Source: a bacterium
GTDB lineage: Bacteria; Zhuqueibacterota; QNDG01; JAFGCO01
Assembly: GCA_016932575.1 (NCBI GenBank)
Contig: JAFGCO010000067.1
Coordinates: 186,001 to 250,000, forward strand
DNA length: 64,000 nt
Direction of reading: 5' to 3'
The stretch's first letter is position 1, and each line of letters starts with the position of its first letter. A program made the translations under genes and the position numbers. Under the pieces are notes generated by a model, which worked only from the letters and a program-made list of their open reading frames with translations, was not told where the DNA came from and did not search any database. Positions 25,332 through 34,864 of the stretch are shown one piece after another.

Positions 25332-26852
25332 ATGAGAAAAGCCGCTTTCTGGATTACCGTCAGTCTCATTCTACTGATGGTTTGTCAAAAAAGAACCCGG
25401 ATACCGGATGAAATGATCATCGCCCGGATCGGGGACAGGACCATATCAAAAAACGAGTTTATCCGGCGTTCGGAATACACTCTTCGACCCGCATACTGTA
25501 AATGGGGTGACAATACTATCCATAAAAAAATCATTCTGAATTCCCTGATCGCTGAAAAACTGATGGCCCTGGAAGCCGGCGAAAACCATGCGCTGATGCA
25601 TCATATCAACTTTCAAGCCTATATCCGGGGACGCCGTGAACAGGCGATGCGAAAAATGCTGTATAAAGAGGAAGCCTATCAGAAAGTTGAATTGAGCGAT
25701 AAAGAAGTTACTGATCTGTTTCAAGCGGCCGGCAGAACCTATCATCTGCAGTACTTCAACGTGCCAGACAGCACGACAGCCTCTGAAATTCAAAAATATC
25801 TCAAAGAAAATCCGGATCAATTTGTTTCTGTTTTTGAAAAATACTATGGCAATACCAATGTGCCGGAACGGGATGTCGCCTGGTCCGATTATGAAATCGC
25901 TCAAGTGGAAGAAGCTTTGTTTACCCAGCCGCTGAAAAACGCTTCGGTCATCGGTCCGTTGGAAATCGAAAAGAATCAATACCTGTTTATGCGCATCAAC
26001 GGCTGGACTGACAAGCGGGTATTTGCTGAAGCCGATGTAAAGAAGCGCTGGGACAGAGTGAAAGAACGGCTGACTCTGCGCAGGGCATCTGTCTTGTGGG
26101 GTGGTTACATCAGCCGGGTGATGCGGGGAAAACATCTGGAGTTTCAGGAAGATACATTTTACCGCCTGGCGGATATTCTCGCAGATGTGTACCATTTACA
26201 GGACCGCGAAAAGCAGGAAATATTCAATGACCGTTTCTGGGACCGATCACAGCAAAACAGTGATATAGAGAAAATCACGGAGGCCGTGAAAACAGAATCG
26301 GCGCTTCTGACGGCTCCTCTTTTTACTCTGGATGGAAAAATATTTACCGTACAGGATTTTCGAACCATGCTGGCCTCGCATCCCCTCGTGTTTCGCAAAC
26401 GCCGTTTTAACAGAAAAGAATTCCCAGAACAATTCAAACTGGCCGTGGTTGATCTGGTTGCAGATCAATATCTGAATGAGAAGGCCTATGAAAAAGGACT
26501 GGACCGGCACCCCTGGGTGAAGCGCACAGAGATGATGTGGCAGGACGCGATTGTGGGGATGTTTCACCGAAACGCCTATCTGGATTCCATAGGTAAAAGG
26601 AGTGCGTTTATCGAAAATTATATGCCTGTGATTCGGGACGATCTGAATCCGTATGTCCAATCCCTGCAGAAGAAATACAACAATAAAATTAAAATTAATG
26701 CGAACCTGTTAAAACAGATTCGATTAACCCGGATCGATATGTTTGCCGTACAGAAATGGGAGCCCTATCCTGTAATGGTGCCGCAGTTTCCGGTGGTAAC
26801 GGACGAACATCGGATGGATTACGGAAAAGATATGGAACAGGAGAAAAGATAA
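25332..26852 (+). CDS. SurA/parvulin-like lipoprotein (peptidyl-prolyl isomerase-like)
   Basis: A 506-aa lipoprotein (signal ending LLMVC, cysteine 18). The N-terminal part has IARIGDRTISKNEFIRRSEY (about 30-49), the segment that opens SurA-type chaperone domains, followed by long charged helices. Residues about 135-235 may be a parvulin-type isomerase domain (YHLQYFNVPDSTTASEIQKY, later PLEIEKNQYLFMRINGWTD), but key active-site residues are not clear, so catalysis is uncertain. A second similar segment near 330-350 (LDGKIFTVQDFRTMLAS) suggests an internal repeat. It probably helps fold outer-membrane or exported proteins, fitting its place after the receptor operon. Confidence 0.72.
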   Translation: MRKAAFWITVSLILLMVCQKRTRIPDEMIIARIGDRTISKNEFIRRSEYTLRPAYCKWGDNTIHKKIILNSLIAEKLMALEAGENHALMHHINFQAYIRGRREQAMRKMLYKEEAYQKVELSDKEVTDLFQAAGRTYHLQYFNVPDSTTASEIQKYLKENPDQFVSVFEKYYGNTNVPERDVAWSDYEIAQVEEALFTQPLKNASVIGPLEIEKNQYLFMRINGWTDKRVFAEADVKKRWDRVKERLTLRRASVLWGGYISRVMRGKHLEFQEDTFYRLADILADVYHLQDREKQEIFNDRFWDRSQQNSDIEKITEAVKTESALLTAPLFTLDGKIFTVQDFRTMLASHPLVFRKRRFNRKEFPEQFKLAVVDLVADQYLNEKAYEKGLDRHPWVKRTEMMWQDAIVGMFHRNAYLDSIGKRSAFIENYMPVIRDDLNPYVQSLQKKYNNKIKINANLLKQIRLTRIDMFAVQKWEPYPVMVPQFPVVTDEHRMDYGKDMEQEKR

Positions 26853-26874
26853 TCACAACAACCAAAGCGTATCA

Positions 26875-27432
26875 ATGTCCCTTATAGAAATTTTTCTGAT
26901 TGCGGTCAGTCTGGCAATGGATGCGTTCGCCGTGTCTGTGGCGAGCGGTGCAATTCTGAAACGTTGCTGTATCAGGGATGCCATGAAAATCGCGCTGTCA
27001 TTCGGTCTTTTTCAGGCGATCATGCCATTCATCGGCTGGCTGGCCGGGCTCTATTTGAAAATCTATATTCAGAAAGCGGATCACTGGATTGCCTTCGGCC
27101 TTCTGGCATTTATCGGTATTAAAATGATTGTTGAGTCCGGCAACCTTGATTCGGAAAAACAGAATACAAATCCCCTGGAGTTTGGCACATTGATGATGCT
27201 GTCCATGGCCACCAGTATCGATGCCCTGGCAGTGGGGCTCAGCCTGGGATTACTGCAGGTTACACTGTGGCTGCCCATATTAATCATCGGTCTGGTGACC
27301 TTTGGCATGAGTTTCGCAGGCGTCTTTCTGGGCGATCGGATGGGTCATTTCTTTGAAAAATATGTGGAACGAATCGCAGGAGTGGTCCTGATCGGGATCG
27401 GAATCAAGATTTTAATTACGCATCTCAGCTGA
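26875..27432 (+). CDS. mntP: Manganese efflux pump MntP
   Basis: The 185-aa membrane protein has six hydrophobic helices and the paired signatures of the MntP (YebN) family: SLAMDAFAVSVASG near 12-25 and SMATSIDALAVGLSLG near 108-123, which place acidic Asp residues in symmetry-related helices. MntP exports Mn2+ across the inner membrane. Length matches the family. It starts 22 bp after the SurA-like gene. No yybP-ykoY-type manganese riboswitch can fit in that gap, so regulation must come from upstream or from an internal promoter. No clear ribosome site is visible. Confidence 0.92.
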   Translation: MSLIEIFLIAVSLAMDAFAVSVASGAILKRCCIRDAMKIALSFGLFQAIMPFIGWLAGLYLKIYIQKADHWIAFGLLAFIGIKMIVESGNLDSEKQNTNPLEFGTLMMLSMATSIDALAVGLSLGLLQVTLWLPILIIGLVTFGMSFAGVFLGDRMGHFFEKYVERIAGVVLIGIGIKILITHLS

Positions 27433-27752
27433 ATTTTACAGAAGTATCAAATTCATATATCACAATCATTGGATGCAGCAGATATCGCAATCAAAGATTC
27501 CATCGATTCGAGAGCCCGTTTTATAAAAAAGAACCGTCTTGATAACTTCACTGATAATTAACCTGGCCGCCGGTTTCCCCGCTTATGAGGTGACATTTGA
27601 AAAGATTACATACAGGCTCCTGTTTGCCAAAGGGCCAGTGGCGCTGGATTCCTGAGTGCTGTAAAGGTCTCTTTCGACATTTAACTCAGCTTAAACATCA
27701 TGGTAAAAAACTGTCATGGCTTTTAATTAAGTACTTGAATCGGAGGTCCATA
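27433..27752. other. 320-bp intergenic stretch before the GH2 gene
   Basis: No gene or RNA is recognisable here. An in-frame ATG at 27597 would extend the following gene upstream by 52 codons, but that translation is basic and Trp/His-rich with no signal. The last bases hold a strong ribosome site (GGAGGT at 27742-27747). Confidence 0.45.
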
Positions 27753-30700
27753 TTGAGAAGATTTTCCGCCGGCTTTATAACAGCGTTTCATCTGGCAGTC
27801 TTCTTTTGCATCATCATCATTCCCATCTCATCAATGTTTGCAAAAACTCGATCTCTTCAGCCCCTGGCCCCCGAAAACGGTTCCGTGCTGACAACCAACA
27901 TACCCACTCTGGTATGGTCTTTGATAAAAGCCGATTCATTTTTCGTAGAAGTGGACGGACGGCTCATGGACCGGCTGCCCGGAGACCGGAACAGAACCGG
28001 CATTTTTCCGCTCTCTTTCGGCAGGCATGCCTGGCGCGTGATTGCCGTTCAAAATAAAAAACATATCAAAAGCCCGCCTTCTCATTTCACCATTGAAGAT
28101 CAGCCGGCCGGGGATGTGCCGCCCGGCGCTATCCATCTGAGGGACGGCTGGCAAATCCAGTCTTCGGTGTTTGCAGGAAACGACGGTAAAAAAATCTCTT
28201 CAGGCCAGACCGATGCTGAAGGCTGGTATTCGTCATCCGTACCGGTTACCGTGCTTTCGGTTCTGGTCCGGAACGGGGTGTATCCAAATCCCTATATCGG
28301 TAAAAATAATCTGCGCATACCCGATTTAAGCGACGCATTCAACAAAAAGCAGAATCTGTTGCGGTTCAGCCATATCTTCGGGCAGAATCCATGGAAAAAT
28401 AAGTACTGGTACCGGAAAGCATTTCGGATTCCGGAATCTTTTCATTATAAACAGATCATCCTGCAGCTGACCGAAATCAATTACAAAGCGGAAGTCTGGC
28501 TCAACGGCAAACTGGTTGCGGATACCAGCACGATTGTCGGTATGGAACGCCGGTTCAGGTTCAATGTCACTGATCAGATTAATCTGAAACAACAGAATAT
28601 TCTGGCCGTCGCCGTTTATCCGCCGGATCATCCCGGCGAACCGTCTCCGCCTCCGCTAAAATTTACAGATCACCCCGGGCGTAACCTGGGTGCAGACGGA
28701 GGTATTACGCTTGATTATACCAAATGGGACGCCCTGGGCTGGGACTGGCAGCCTGCCATTCGCGACCGGGACATGGGAATACCAGATGAAGTCTTTTTGA
28801 TAGCGACCGGGCCAGTCGAGATCCGGGATCCTTATATCGCGGCCCAGTTACTGTTGCCGGATACAAGCTTTGCCTATTTGCTCAGCGAGGTCACCCTGAT
28901 CAATCATTCGAATCAAACCCAGACAGGACTGCTGAAATTAAACATGAAAGCAGTCGGACATGACGATGCCCCCATTCATTTTTCTATTCCGGTCGTTCTG
29001 CAGCCCGGAGAAATGAAAGAATTTCGATTGACGCCAAATGAAATCGAGGCATTGAAACTGGACCATCCCCGCCTCTGGTGGCCTGTGGGCTGGGGCAGAC
29101 CTGATCGTTATCGGTTTATGATGACATTTCAAATCGACGACCAGGTATCGCATCAGGTATCCGATGTGTTCGGAATCCGGAACATTCAGACCTTTATGGG
29201 CAATAATGAACGGGTGTACCGGATCAACGGACATGACTGTTACATGAAAGGCGGGAACTGGGTAATCGATATGATGCTGAACTGGACAGCTTCCCGTTAT
29301 ATCCAGGAAATGCGGCTGTCTGCTTTATGTCACATGAATATACAGCGGGTATGGGGACCTACCGGCGTGCCTCCCCGTATCCTGTTCCGTGCAGCGGATT
29401 CTCTCGGCATCATGATCTGGCAGGACTTTCTGAACGATTTTTGGGGAAGCTGGAAAAACGATCCGAAATTCAAGCCTCCAAAAGATCTGTTCAGTGCCTG
29501 TTCCGCGGATATTGTGAAAAAACTTCGCAATCATCCGTGCTTGATGCTGTGGTGCGGCGGAAACGAGGGACCTAACCAGTACGAATCACTGATCATGCAC
29601 AACATCCTTCCCGAATACGATCCCTGGGGAGGACGGTCGTACCTGCGTATCAGCAACAGCGACGGCCTGCACGGCGGGGGCCCTTATCACACTATCCGGC
29701 CGGTGGAATATTTTGAACACGAACGATTAAGCGGATTCAGCAGTGAAATCGGGCCCAGCGGCGTACCTGTCTTATCCAGTTTGTATAAGTTCCTTCCTGA
29801 GCTGGGTAAAACCTGGGCAGAGGATAAATTCCCCCTGTACGGAGACTGGGGGTATCACGACGCAAATGAGCGGGGTCAGTGGGATCCCCGGAAATTCTCT
29901 CATTACGACAATATTCTCCGGCAGGATTACGGCACGCCGGCCGAAAAGGGCGCATCTGGTGTGGCTGATTATGCGAACAAGGCCCAGCTCGTGAATTACG
30001 ATGTGTACCGTGCGGTCGTGGAAGCGCTGAATCAGGATTTATGGAAAGCCTCCAGCGGATTTGCCCTGTGGAAATTCAATGCGAGCTGGCCCAGTCTGAC
30101 CTGGCAGCTCTTCGACTGGTACCTGGCCGCGAATTCCGGATTTTATGCGGTTCAAAACGCCTGCGAATCCATGCATGTGCAATGGAACCGGGACAGCGGA
30201 TCCATTTCAATTGTGAACACAAGTTTGAAAGACAGGCCCGGGATTCTTCTGCGTGCCTCAATCTGGGATCAAGAAAGCCGGAAAATGTGGCAAAATAAGG
30301 AACAATATCACTTACCGGCCAATACGGCCATAGAAACCGAATGGCATCTGCCGGAATCCAGGGAACTGGAGTTTGTCCGGCTGACTTTGTCCGACTCAAC
30401 CGGATTTGTTCTGTCAAACAATACCTATTGGCGACATCCTGAGAATGATTTTACCGGATTGATGTCGCTGCCCGTAGCAGATATCAACGTCCGGTCCCGG
30501 ATGGAGAAAAATCCATCTAAGACAGCCGTGCACGTGGATATTGAGAATCCCGGCAGCCGGATCGCATTTTTCATCCATTTAAACATCGTCGGAAACAGAA
30601 GCCGCGAAGCGGTTGTACCGCTGTATTGCTCCGAGAATTATATCACCCTGCTTCCGGGCGAATCCCGGTATGTGACCATAAAATACACGAATTCTGATTT

Positions 30701-30767
30701 AACGGAAAAACCTCTTTTGGTGTGGGAGGGAGTGAATGTGGAGAAAAGCAAAACAGCATTGGATTAG
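27753..30767 (+). CDS. Exported glycoside hydrolase family 2 enzyme (exo-beta-glucosaminidase or mannosidase type)
   Basis: I start this at TTG 27753 (1004 aa) because GGAGGT lies five bases upstream and the product then begins with a normal signal (LRRFSAGFITAFHLAVFFCI). A short Ig/FN3-like domain (PLAPENGSVLTTNIPTLVWS, about 38-110) precedes the GH2 sugar-binding sandwich domain, the Ig-like domain and the TIM barrel. The catalytic pair is visible: acid/base Glu605 in WCGGNE and nucleophile Glu665 in FSSEIG, with RVWGPTG and IMIWQDF upstream as in GH2 exo-beta-D-glucosaminidases and mannosidases. It likely trims beta-linked amino sugars or mannosides in the periplasm. The linkage preference cannot be settled by eye. 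The longer ATG 27597 form is an alternative. Confidence 0.87.
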   Translation: MRRFSAGFITAFHLAVFFCIIIIPISSMFAKTRSLQPLAPENGSVLTTNIPTLVWSLIKADSFFVEVDGRLMDRLPGDRNRTGIFPLSFGRHAWRVIAVQNKKHIKSPPSHFTIEDQPAGDVPPGAIHLRDGWQIQSSVFAGNDGKKISSGQTDAEGWYSSSVPVTVLSVLVRNGVYPNPYIGKNNLRIPDLSDAFNKKQNLLRFSHIFGQNPWKNKYWYRKAFRIPESFHYKQIILQLTEINYKAEVWLNGKLVADTSTIVGMERRFRFNVTDQINLKQQNILAVAVYPPDHPGEPSPPPLKFTDHPGRNLGADGGITLDYTKWDALGWDWQPAIRDRDMGIPDEVFLIATGPVEIRDPYIAAQLLLPDTSFAYLLSEVTLINHSNQTQTGLLKLNMKAVGHDDAPIHFSIPVVLQPGEMKEFRLTPNEIEALKLDHPRLWWPVGWGRPDRYRFMMTFQIDDQVSHQVSDVFGIRNIQTFMGNNERVYRINGHDCYMKGGNWVIDMMLNWTASRYIQEMRLSALCHMNIQRVWGPTGVPPRILFRAADSLGIMIWQDFLNDFWGSWKNDPKFKPPKDLFSACSADIVKKLRNHPCLMLWCGGNEGPNQYESLIMHNILPEYDPWGGRSYLRISNSDGLHGGGPYHTIRPVEYFEHERLSGFSSEIGPSGVPVLSSLYKFLPELGKTWAEDKFPLYGDWGYHDANERGQWDPRKFSHYDNILRQDYGTPAEKGASGVADYANKAQLVNYDVYRAVVEALNQDLWKASSGFALWKFNASWPSLTWQLFDWYLAANSGFYAVQNACESMHVQWNRDSGSISIVNTSLKDRPGILLRASIWDQESRKMWQNKEQYHLPANTAIETEWHLPESRELEFVRLTLSDSTGFVLSNNTYWRHPENDFTGLMSLPVADINVRSRMEKNPSKTAVHVDIENPGSRIAFFIHLNIVGNRSREAVVPLYCSENYITLLPGESRYVTIKYTNSDLTEKPLLVWEGVNVEKSKTALD

Positions 30768-30856
30768 GGAAGGTTACACAACGATACGATTTCCGGATCA
30801 GACACAATTCCAGAAAGGAAACAGATGGAAATAGTATTAAAATACATTGTAAAAAC

Positions 30857-30947
30857 GTCATTTCGAGGGAAGCGAGAAATCTTAAGAACGATAATCCGGA
30901 TTCGGGTATCAAGATTTCTCACATCGCTTCACTCCGTTCGAAATGAC
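30857..30947. repeat. Hairpin repeat element with GTCATTTCGA tips
   Basis: A 91-bp inverted repeat: exact 10-base tips GTCATTTCGA and TCGAAATGAC, and inner arms GAGAAATCTT and AAGATTTCTC that also pair. It has the form of the dispersed GTCATTTCGAGC..GAGAAATCT hairpins found in many copies in some bacterial genomes. It has no coding capacity and sits between two convergent genes. The degenerate element at 3934-3995 is a likely relative. Confidence 0.7.
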
Positions 30948-30964
30948 ACAATATAGAAATCCCC

Positions 30965-31003
30965 AATCCTGACAGGATTCAAAATCCTGACAGGATTTTT
31001 TTT
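30965..31003. terminator. Tandem palindromic terminator between convergent genes
   Basis: The 15-base palindrome AATCCTGACAGGATT occurs twice (30965-30979 and 30983-30997), three bases apart, and the second copy runs into eight T residues in a row. The second copy is a good terminator for the GH2 transcript, and the symmetry allows partial function for the leftward direction. Confidence 0.7.
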
Positions 31004-31086
31004 CATCTTATTAAGTATCTATTATCAAACAAAAATGGCTTAAGACTTCATCGGCGTTTCTAAATATCAGAGCCGCCATATTACAT

Positions 31087-33378
31087 TTAAAACTCATGCT
31101 CCAGTCCGAATATCGGCATGATCAGCCACTGATAAATCGCTTCCTGTTTCTGTTCCCGGTCGTTCCAGAAATATTCGGCCACATTTTTCTGGTTATATAC
31201 ATTCCACACGCTCAGGTAAAAAATCAGATTTGAACTGCGAAAGCTGAACCGGCGGTCCACCCGGATGTTCATGGAATGATAATCCGGATAACGCGCCTGA
31301 TTAATCCGGTTTTTATCCTGGACCATCCGGTGATATTGTCTGGATGCATCAAGATCCAGAGGCGTATACGGTCCGCCCCCGGCCGCGATCCACCGCAGGC
31401 TGAACTCCCATTTTTGGCAGGGTTTGTATCCGCCCTCAAGACTGAAAATCCACTGATTGTCATACTTTCGGTTGCGCCAGAGTCCGTCCGTGCCCCGGTA
31501 CCGGGCCTTGAAAACACTCACGCTGGCCAGGCCGTACAGTTTCCTGGCCAGTTTCTTCTGGACCATCAGCTCCATGCCCCAGGTCTGCGCCTTTCCTGTA
31601 TCCACGCATTTGGATTGCGCAAACTGATATCCCTCATCGATCAGGAACAAACCGGGCTGCGAAGGATCCACGGGAAAATGATCGTATGCTTTGTGATAGA
31701 ACTCCGCGGTCAGCCTGGTATTCTCTGTTAAAAGATATTCCAGTCCAAGGATATAGTGGACAGATGTCATGTCATGAAGCGTTCTGTTTGATTCATTCCG
31801 GGAAATCAGGAGTAACGGCAGGTTTTGATAAAACCGGCCGCCGGAGGCGTTGAGGGTGGTCCGGTTCGTGATTCTGTAAGACAGGGACAGCCGTGGCGAC
31901 CAGGTCAGGCGATCCGGTATCGAAAAATAATCAGCGCGAACGCCAATATTCAGATCCATTCCTGAAATCGCCTGAAGTGTATAGTTAATAAACCCGCCGG
32001 CTTTCGAAGCATTCAAATCATTCTTTATGCGCAGTTCCGGAATACTGTCGCCCAATGCATTGGTAGTCGCATGGATCCAGTTGTTATAATCCGACCAAAG
32101 ATACTTGCCGTCCAGCCCGAATTCCACACCATGATTTGGATGCAGGCGCATGTGGCTCACGTTTCGGAGCTTCAGGGCATGTTCAGCAGAGCGGTTTCTG
32201 ACCGCATGTTCCTCGGTGTATGTTTCATACCAGTCCTGACGATAATTTTGTACCGTATGCGAAATCGATGTCTGTGTATATCCCCTGCTTCCCTGGAGCT
32301 TTCTCCAGGTCAATCCCGTGGTGCGAATGCCGTCGTCCTGCCGGCCATAGTGGGTCATCTTGTTTTTAAGACCGGCTTCCCGGTCAGGGGCATTGTGATC
32401 GTCGCTCCAGATGCCCAGAAAAATCATCCGGTTCTCCGGGGACAGGTCATAATGCACTTTCCACTGAATATCCCCGTAACGCGGAGCAATAGTGGAACCC
32501 ACATCCAGGACTTTCACCACAAAGTCCAGATAACTGCGTCTGGCAGAGACAAGCCACGAACCGTTTTTCCCCAGAGGCCCTTCGGCGACACCTCCGAATC
32601 CGGCAAAATTAAGATCGAGCTGCCCATCCCATTCCTTCGGATTCCCCTCCCGGAACCGGATGTCCATAACGGACGATAATTTGTCTCCGTAAATCGAAGA
32701 AAATCCGCCGGAATAAAAATTGACATCCCGAATAAAATCCACGTTCAGCACGCCAATCGGACCCCCGGAGGATGCCTGATCCGGGAAATGATTAATGTTG
32801 GGGATTTCGATATTATCCACAAAAAATGTATTTTCTACAGGATTGCCGCCCCGGACAATCAGGCTGTTGGACTGATCATTGACCATAGCCACACTGGGCA
32901 GGGACATCAGTATGCGGCTGACATCGCCCCCCGAACCCGGTGCGCGCCGGATTTCCTCATAACTATAGTTGAATGCGCTTACAGATTGTTCTTTTTGCCT
33001 TGTGAAATACCCGTCCGTCACGCACACTGCCTCTGTTTCCAGAGTCTGCATCCGGGTTTCCGCATGCACATAGGTTTCACGCTGTGATTTTACAATAACA
33101 TCCGTTTTAGTCAGCGGTTGATATCCCATATAAGTGAATTGAAGTATATAACTGCCGACCGGAATATTGTCGATCACAAAATTCCCTTCCATATCTGTTG
33201 CCGCTCCCCGATTTGAGCCTATGATGATGACGTTGGCACCGATGAGCGGAGCCTGGGTATCGGCATCGAGCAATCGTCCCCGTATGGTTCCGACAGATTG
33301 TCTGTCTGCGGCCTGAAGAAGGGCGGCCAGAACAACCAGTGACAAAAATCCGATATTAATTTGAAATCTGATCCGCAT
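31087..33378 (-). CDS. TonB-dependent receptor with carboxypeptidase-regulatory-like N-terminus (second copy type)
   Basis: A 763-aa receptor with a signal peptide (to about residue 25). A carboxypeptidase-regulatory-like domain runs from about 28 to 110 (GTIRGRLLDADTQAPLIGAN, MGYQPLTKTDVIV). The plug is about 125-235 (IRRAPGSGGDVSRILMSLPS, LIVRGGNPVENTFFVDNIEI, FSSIYGDKLSSVMDIRFREG), followed by a barrel ending IFGLEHEF. The plug has an intact NPVENTFFVDN segment of the FCB-type receptors. It is shorter than the receptor at 17621 and has no secreted-protein or PorV partner nearby. A palindrome lies 52-68 bp before the start, and a membrane-bound AraC regulator is encoded just upstream, so specific regulation is likely. 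Start has GAGGAGATG. Confidence 0.9.
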   Translation of the reverse strand: MRIRFQINIGFLSLVVLAALLQAADRQSVGTIRGRLLDADTQAPLIGANVIIIGSNRGAATDMEGNFVIDNIPVGSYILQFTYMGYQPLTKTDVIVKSQRETYVHAETRMQTLETEAVCVTDGYFTRQKEQSVSAFNYSYEEIRRAPGSGGDVSRILMSLPSVAMVNDQSNSLIVRGGNPVENTFFVDNIEIPNINHFPDQASSGGPIGVLNVDFIRDVNFYSGGFSSIYGDKLSSVMDIRFREGNPKEWDGQLDLNFAGFGGVAEGPLGKNGSWLVSARRSYLDFVVKVLDVGSTIAPRYGDIQWKVHYDLSPENRMIFLGIWSDDHNAPDREAGLKNKMTHYGRQDDGIRTTGLTWRKLQGSRGYTQTSISHTVQNYRQDWYETYTEEHAVRNRSAEHALKLRNVSHMRLHPNHGVEFGLDGKYLWSDYNNWIHATTNALGDSIPELRIKNDLNASKAGGFINYTLQAISGMDLNIGVRADYFSIPDRLTWSPRLSLSYRITNRTTLNASGGRFYQNLPLLLISRNESNRTLHDMTSVHYILGLEYLLTENTRLTAEFYHKAYDHFPVDPSQPGLFLIDEGYQFAQSKCVDTGKAQTWGMELMVQKKLARKLYGLASVSVFKARYRGTDGLWRNRKYDNQWIFSLEGGYKPCQKWEFSLRWIAAGGGPYTPLDLDASRQYHRMVQDKNRINQARYPDYHSMNIRVDRRFSFRSSNLIFYLSVWNVYNQKNVAEYFWNDREQKQEAIYQWLIMPIFGLEHEF

Positions 33379-33429
33379 GTATTCATCTCCTCGTTCATCT
33401 GTTGTGTCATTACTTTCACCCCCTTGTTC

Positions 33430-33446
33430 TTTTAACAGTGTTAAAA
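33430..33446. promoter_or_regulatory. Perfect 8-1-8 palindrome upstream of the second TonB receptor
   Basis: TTTTAACA-G-TGTTAAAA is an exact inverted repeat 52-68 bp before the receptor start. On the minus strand a TTGAGC hexamer and a TCATAT hexamer 18 bp later lie just upstream, so the palindrome would fall at or just after the start of transcription, a usual repressor position. Confidence 0.5.
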
Positions 33447-33638
33447 TATGATTGTTTGTTCTCTGTTTCGCTCAACCCCTTGGGATAGAACGTTTATCTG
33501 TGCGATTTGTGGTTCTGGCCCCTGGGATCGGACGATATCCCTGCAAGGTCAACAATGATAACCGCAACGGCCGGAAGAATTCAAAACGGATCAAGAATTA
33601 ATTTACTCGGGGAACTCTCAGGAAAATGCAGAAGTGAA

Positions 33639-34793
33639 TCAGAGATGGGCCCGTCTGTACTGAGAGGGTGTTTTACCTGTTATTTTTTTAAAAATGGTGT
33701 TAAATGCGGTTTTCGAGTTGAATCCGGCATCAAAGGCAATGGCCAGGACTTTGAGATGTATTTTATCCGGATTTTTCAGGTCGGCTTTTACCTGTTCAAC
33801 ACGATAGGTATTGATAAAGTCAAAAAAATTCTGCTGTAAGCGTGTATTGATGACTTCAGACAGATTATGCGGTGTCACTTTCAGCAGGTCAGCCAGCTGA
33901 TTCAACGTCAAATCGCTGTTTAAAAAGGGCTTTTCATAATCCATCAGATGGACGAGTTCTTTTTCTATCCGGCGGGCTTTTTCAGAGGATAAACCTGATT
34001 TTCCATATTTCTTTGATTCAGTACTTACATGCATCTTAACCATTTCCTGTATCGGCTTTTCATACTGCGGATGATGAAATATTTCGGATTTGAACAGGCC
34101 CTGATACCCCAGCGCATAAATATAAACGGCAATCAGTGTCGATGAGAGCGTGAACTGATTGGAGAGATCGATACCGGCCAGGTAAAGGATATTTTCAATC
34201 ATGAATACACTCAAAGCGGAAGCCATCATCACCGTTATGTTTTTCAGCCAGTCCAGGCGGATTTTTTCAATGGAAGAAAACATATCACGGATGCGCTTAC
34301 GATAATCAGACAACAATTTCAATGTGAATATGATATAGAATGCACTGTAAAGAATCACGATCCAGTTAAAGGACAGGTAAAAGGCATGGATTTTATTTTC
34401 ATGATCGGACCGGGCAATATGAATCATCTTGGATTTGAATATAATAAATACCAGGGAACCAATGACATAGTAGAGGCCGAGCGGGAGTAAATGCCATCCA
34501 TCACGGCGAAAAAACCGATGACGGTTTTCCATCAAATATTGACTATAAAGGTAATGAAAGGGCGCGACGATAAAAACCAAACCCAGCGCGATAAACGGAA
34601 GAATCGGATGATTAAATGAAAATTCGATTTCATCCAGAAAAAGATGCAGGAGCACCAGAGAATATCCCAGAATTAAAGCGCCAAGAAATCGGTTGGCGTA
34701 AACCGTTCTGTGTCGGTGTAAAATCAGTATTGCAAGAAACAGGCCCTGTGCTGCCGCCAGCAAGAGCACAATGTCCACGAGCTCAACAGGCAT
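33639..34793 (-). CDS. Membrane-bound AraC-family transcriptional regulator
   Basis: The 384-aa protein has six or seven hydrophobic segments in residues 1-235 (VDIVLLLAAAQGLFLAILI, FLGALILGYSLVLLHLFL, and others), then a cytoplasmic linker and a C-terminal AraC DNA-binding domain (about 275-384). The two helix-turn-helix motifs are clear: LTLNQLADLLKVTPHNLSEV and VLAIAFDAGFNSKTAFNTIF, ending GKTPSQYRR. Regulators of this layout, common in Bacteroidota and relatives, are thought to sense a ligand or the state of the membrane. It lies between the sigma/anti-sigma operon and the second TonB receptor, reading the same way, so either may be its target. No ribosome site is evident. Confidence 0.87.
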   Translation of the reverse strand: MPVELVDIVLLLAAAQGLFLAILILHRHRTVYANRFLGALILGYSLVLLHLFLDEIEFSFNHPILPFIALGLVFIVAPFHYLYSQYLMENRHRFFRRDGWHLLPLGLYYVIGSLVFIIFKSKMIHIARSDHENKIHAFYLSFNWIVILYSAFYIIFTLKLLSDYRKRIRDMFSSIEKIRLDWLKNITVMMASALSVFMIENILYLAGIDLSNQFTLSSTLIAVYIYALGYQGLFKSEIFHHPQYEKPIQEMVKMHVSTESKKYGKSGLSSEKARRIEKELVHLMDYEKPFLNSDLTLNQLADLLKVTPHNLSEVINTRLQQNFFDFINTYRVEQVKADLKNPDKIHLKVLAIAFDAGFNSKTAFNTIFKKITGKTPSQYRRAHL

Positions 34794-34864
34794 GCAGGTA
34801 ATTTAATCAATTTCAACAGACAATGCATGGAAAAAGTCGTTGAATCGTGGATAAAAAATAACTT

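Noticed and set aside
33219-33419. 66-codon minus-strand frame overlapping the start of the second TonB receptor
   Set aside because: It has a good GGGGGTG before an ATG and could be a leader peptide, but after the first codons it is just the shifted receptor signal sequence, so I do not list it as a gene.
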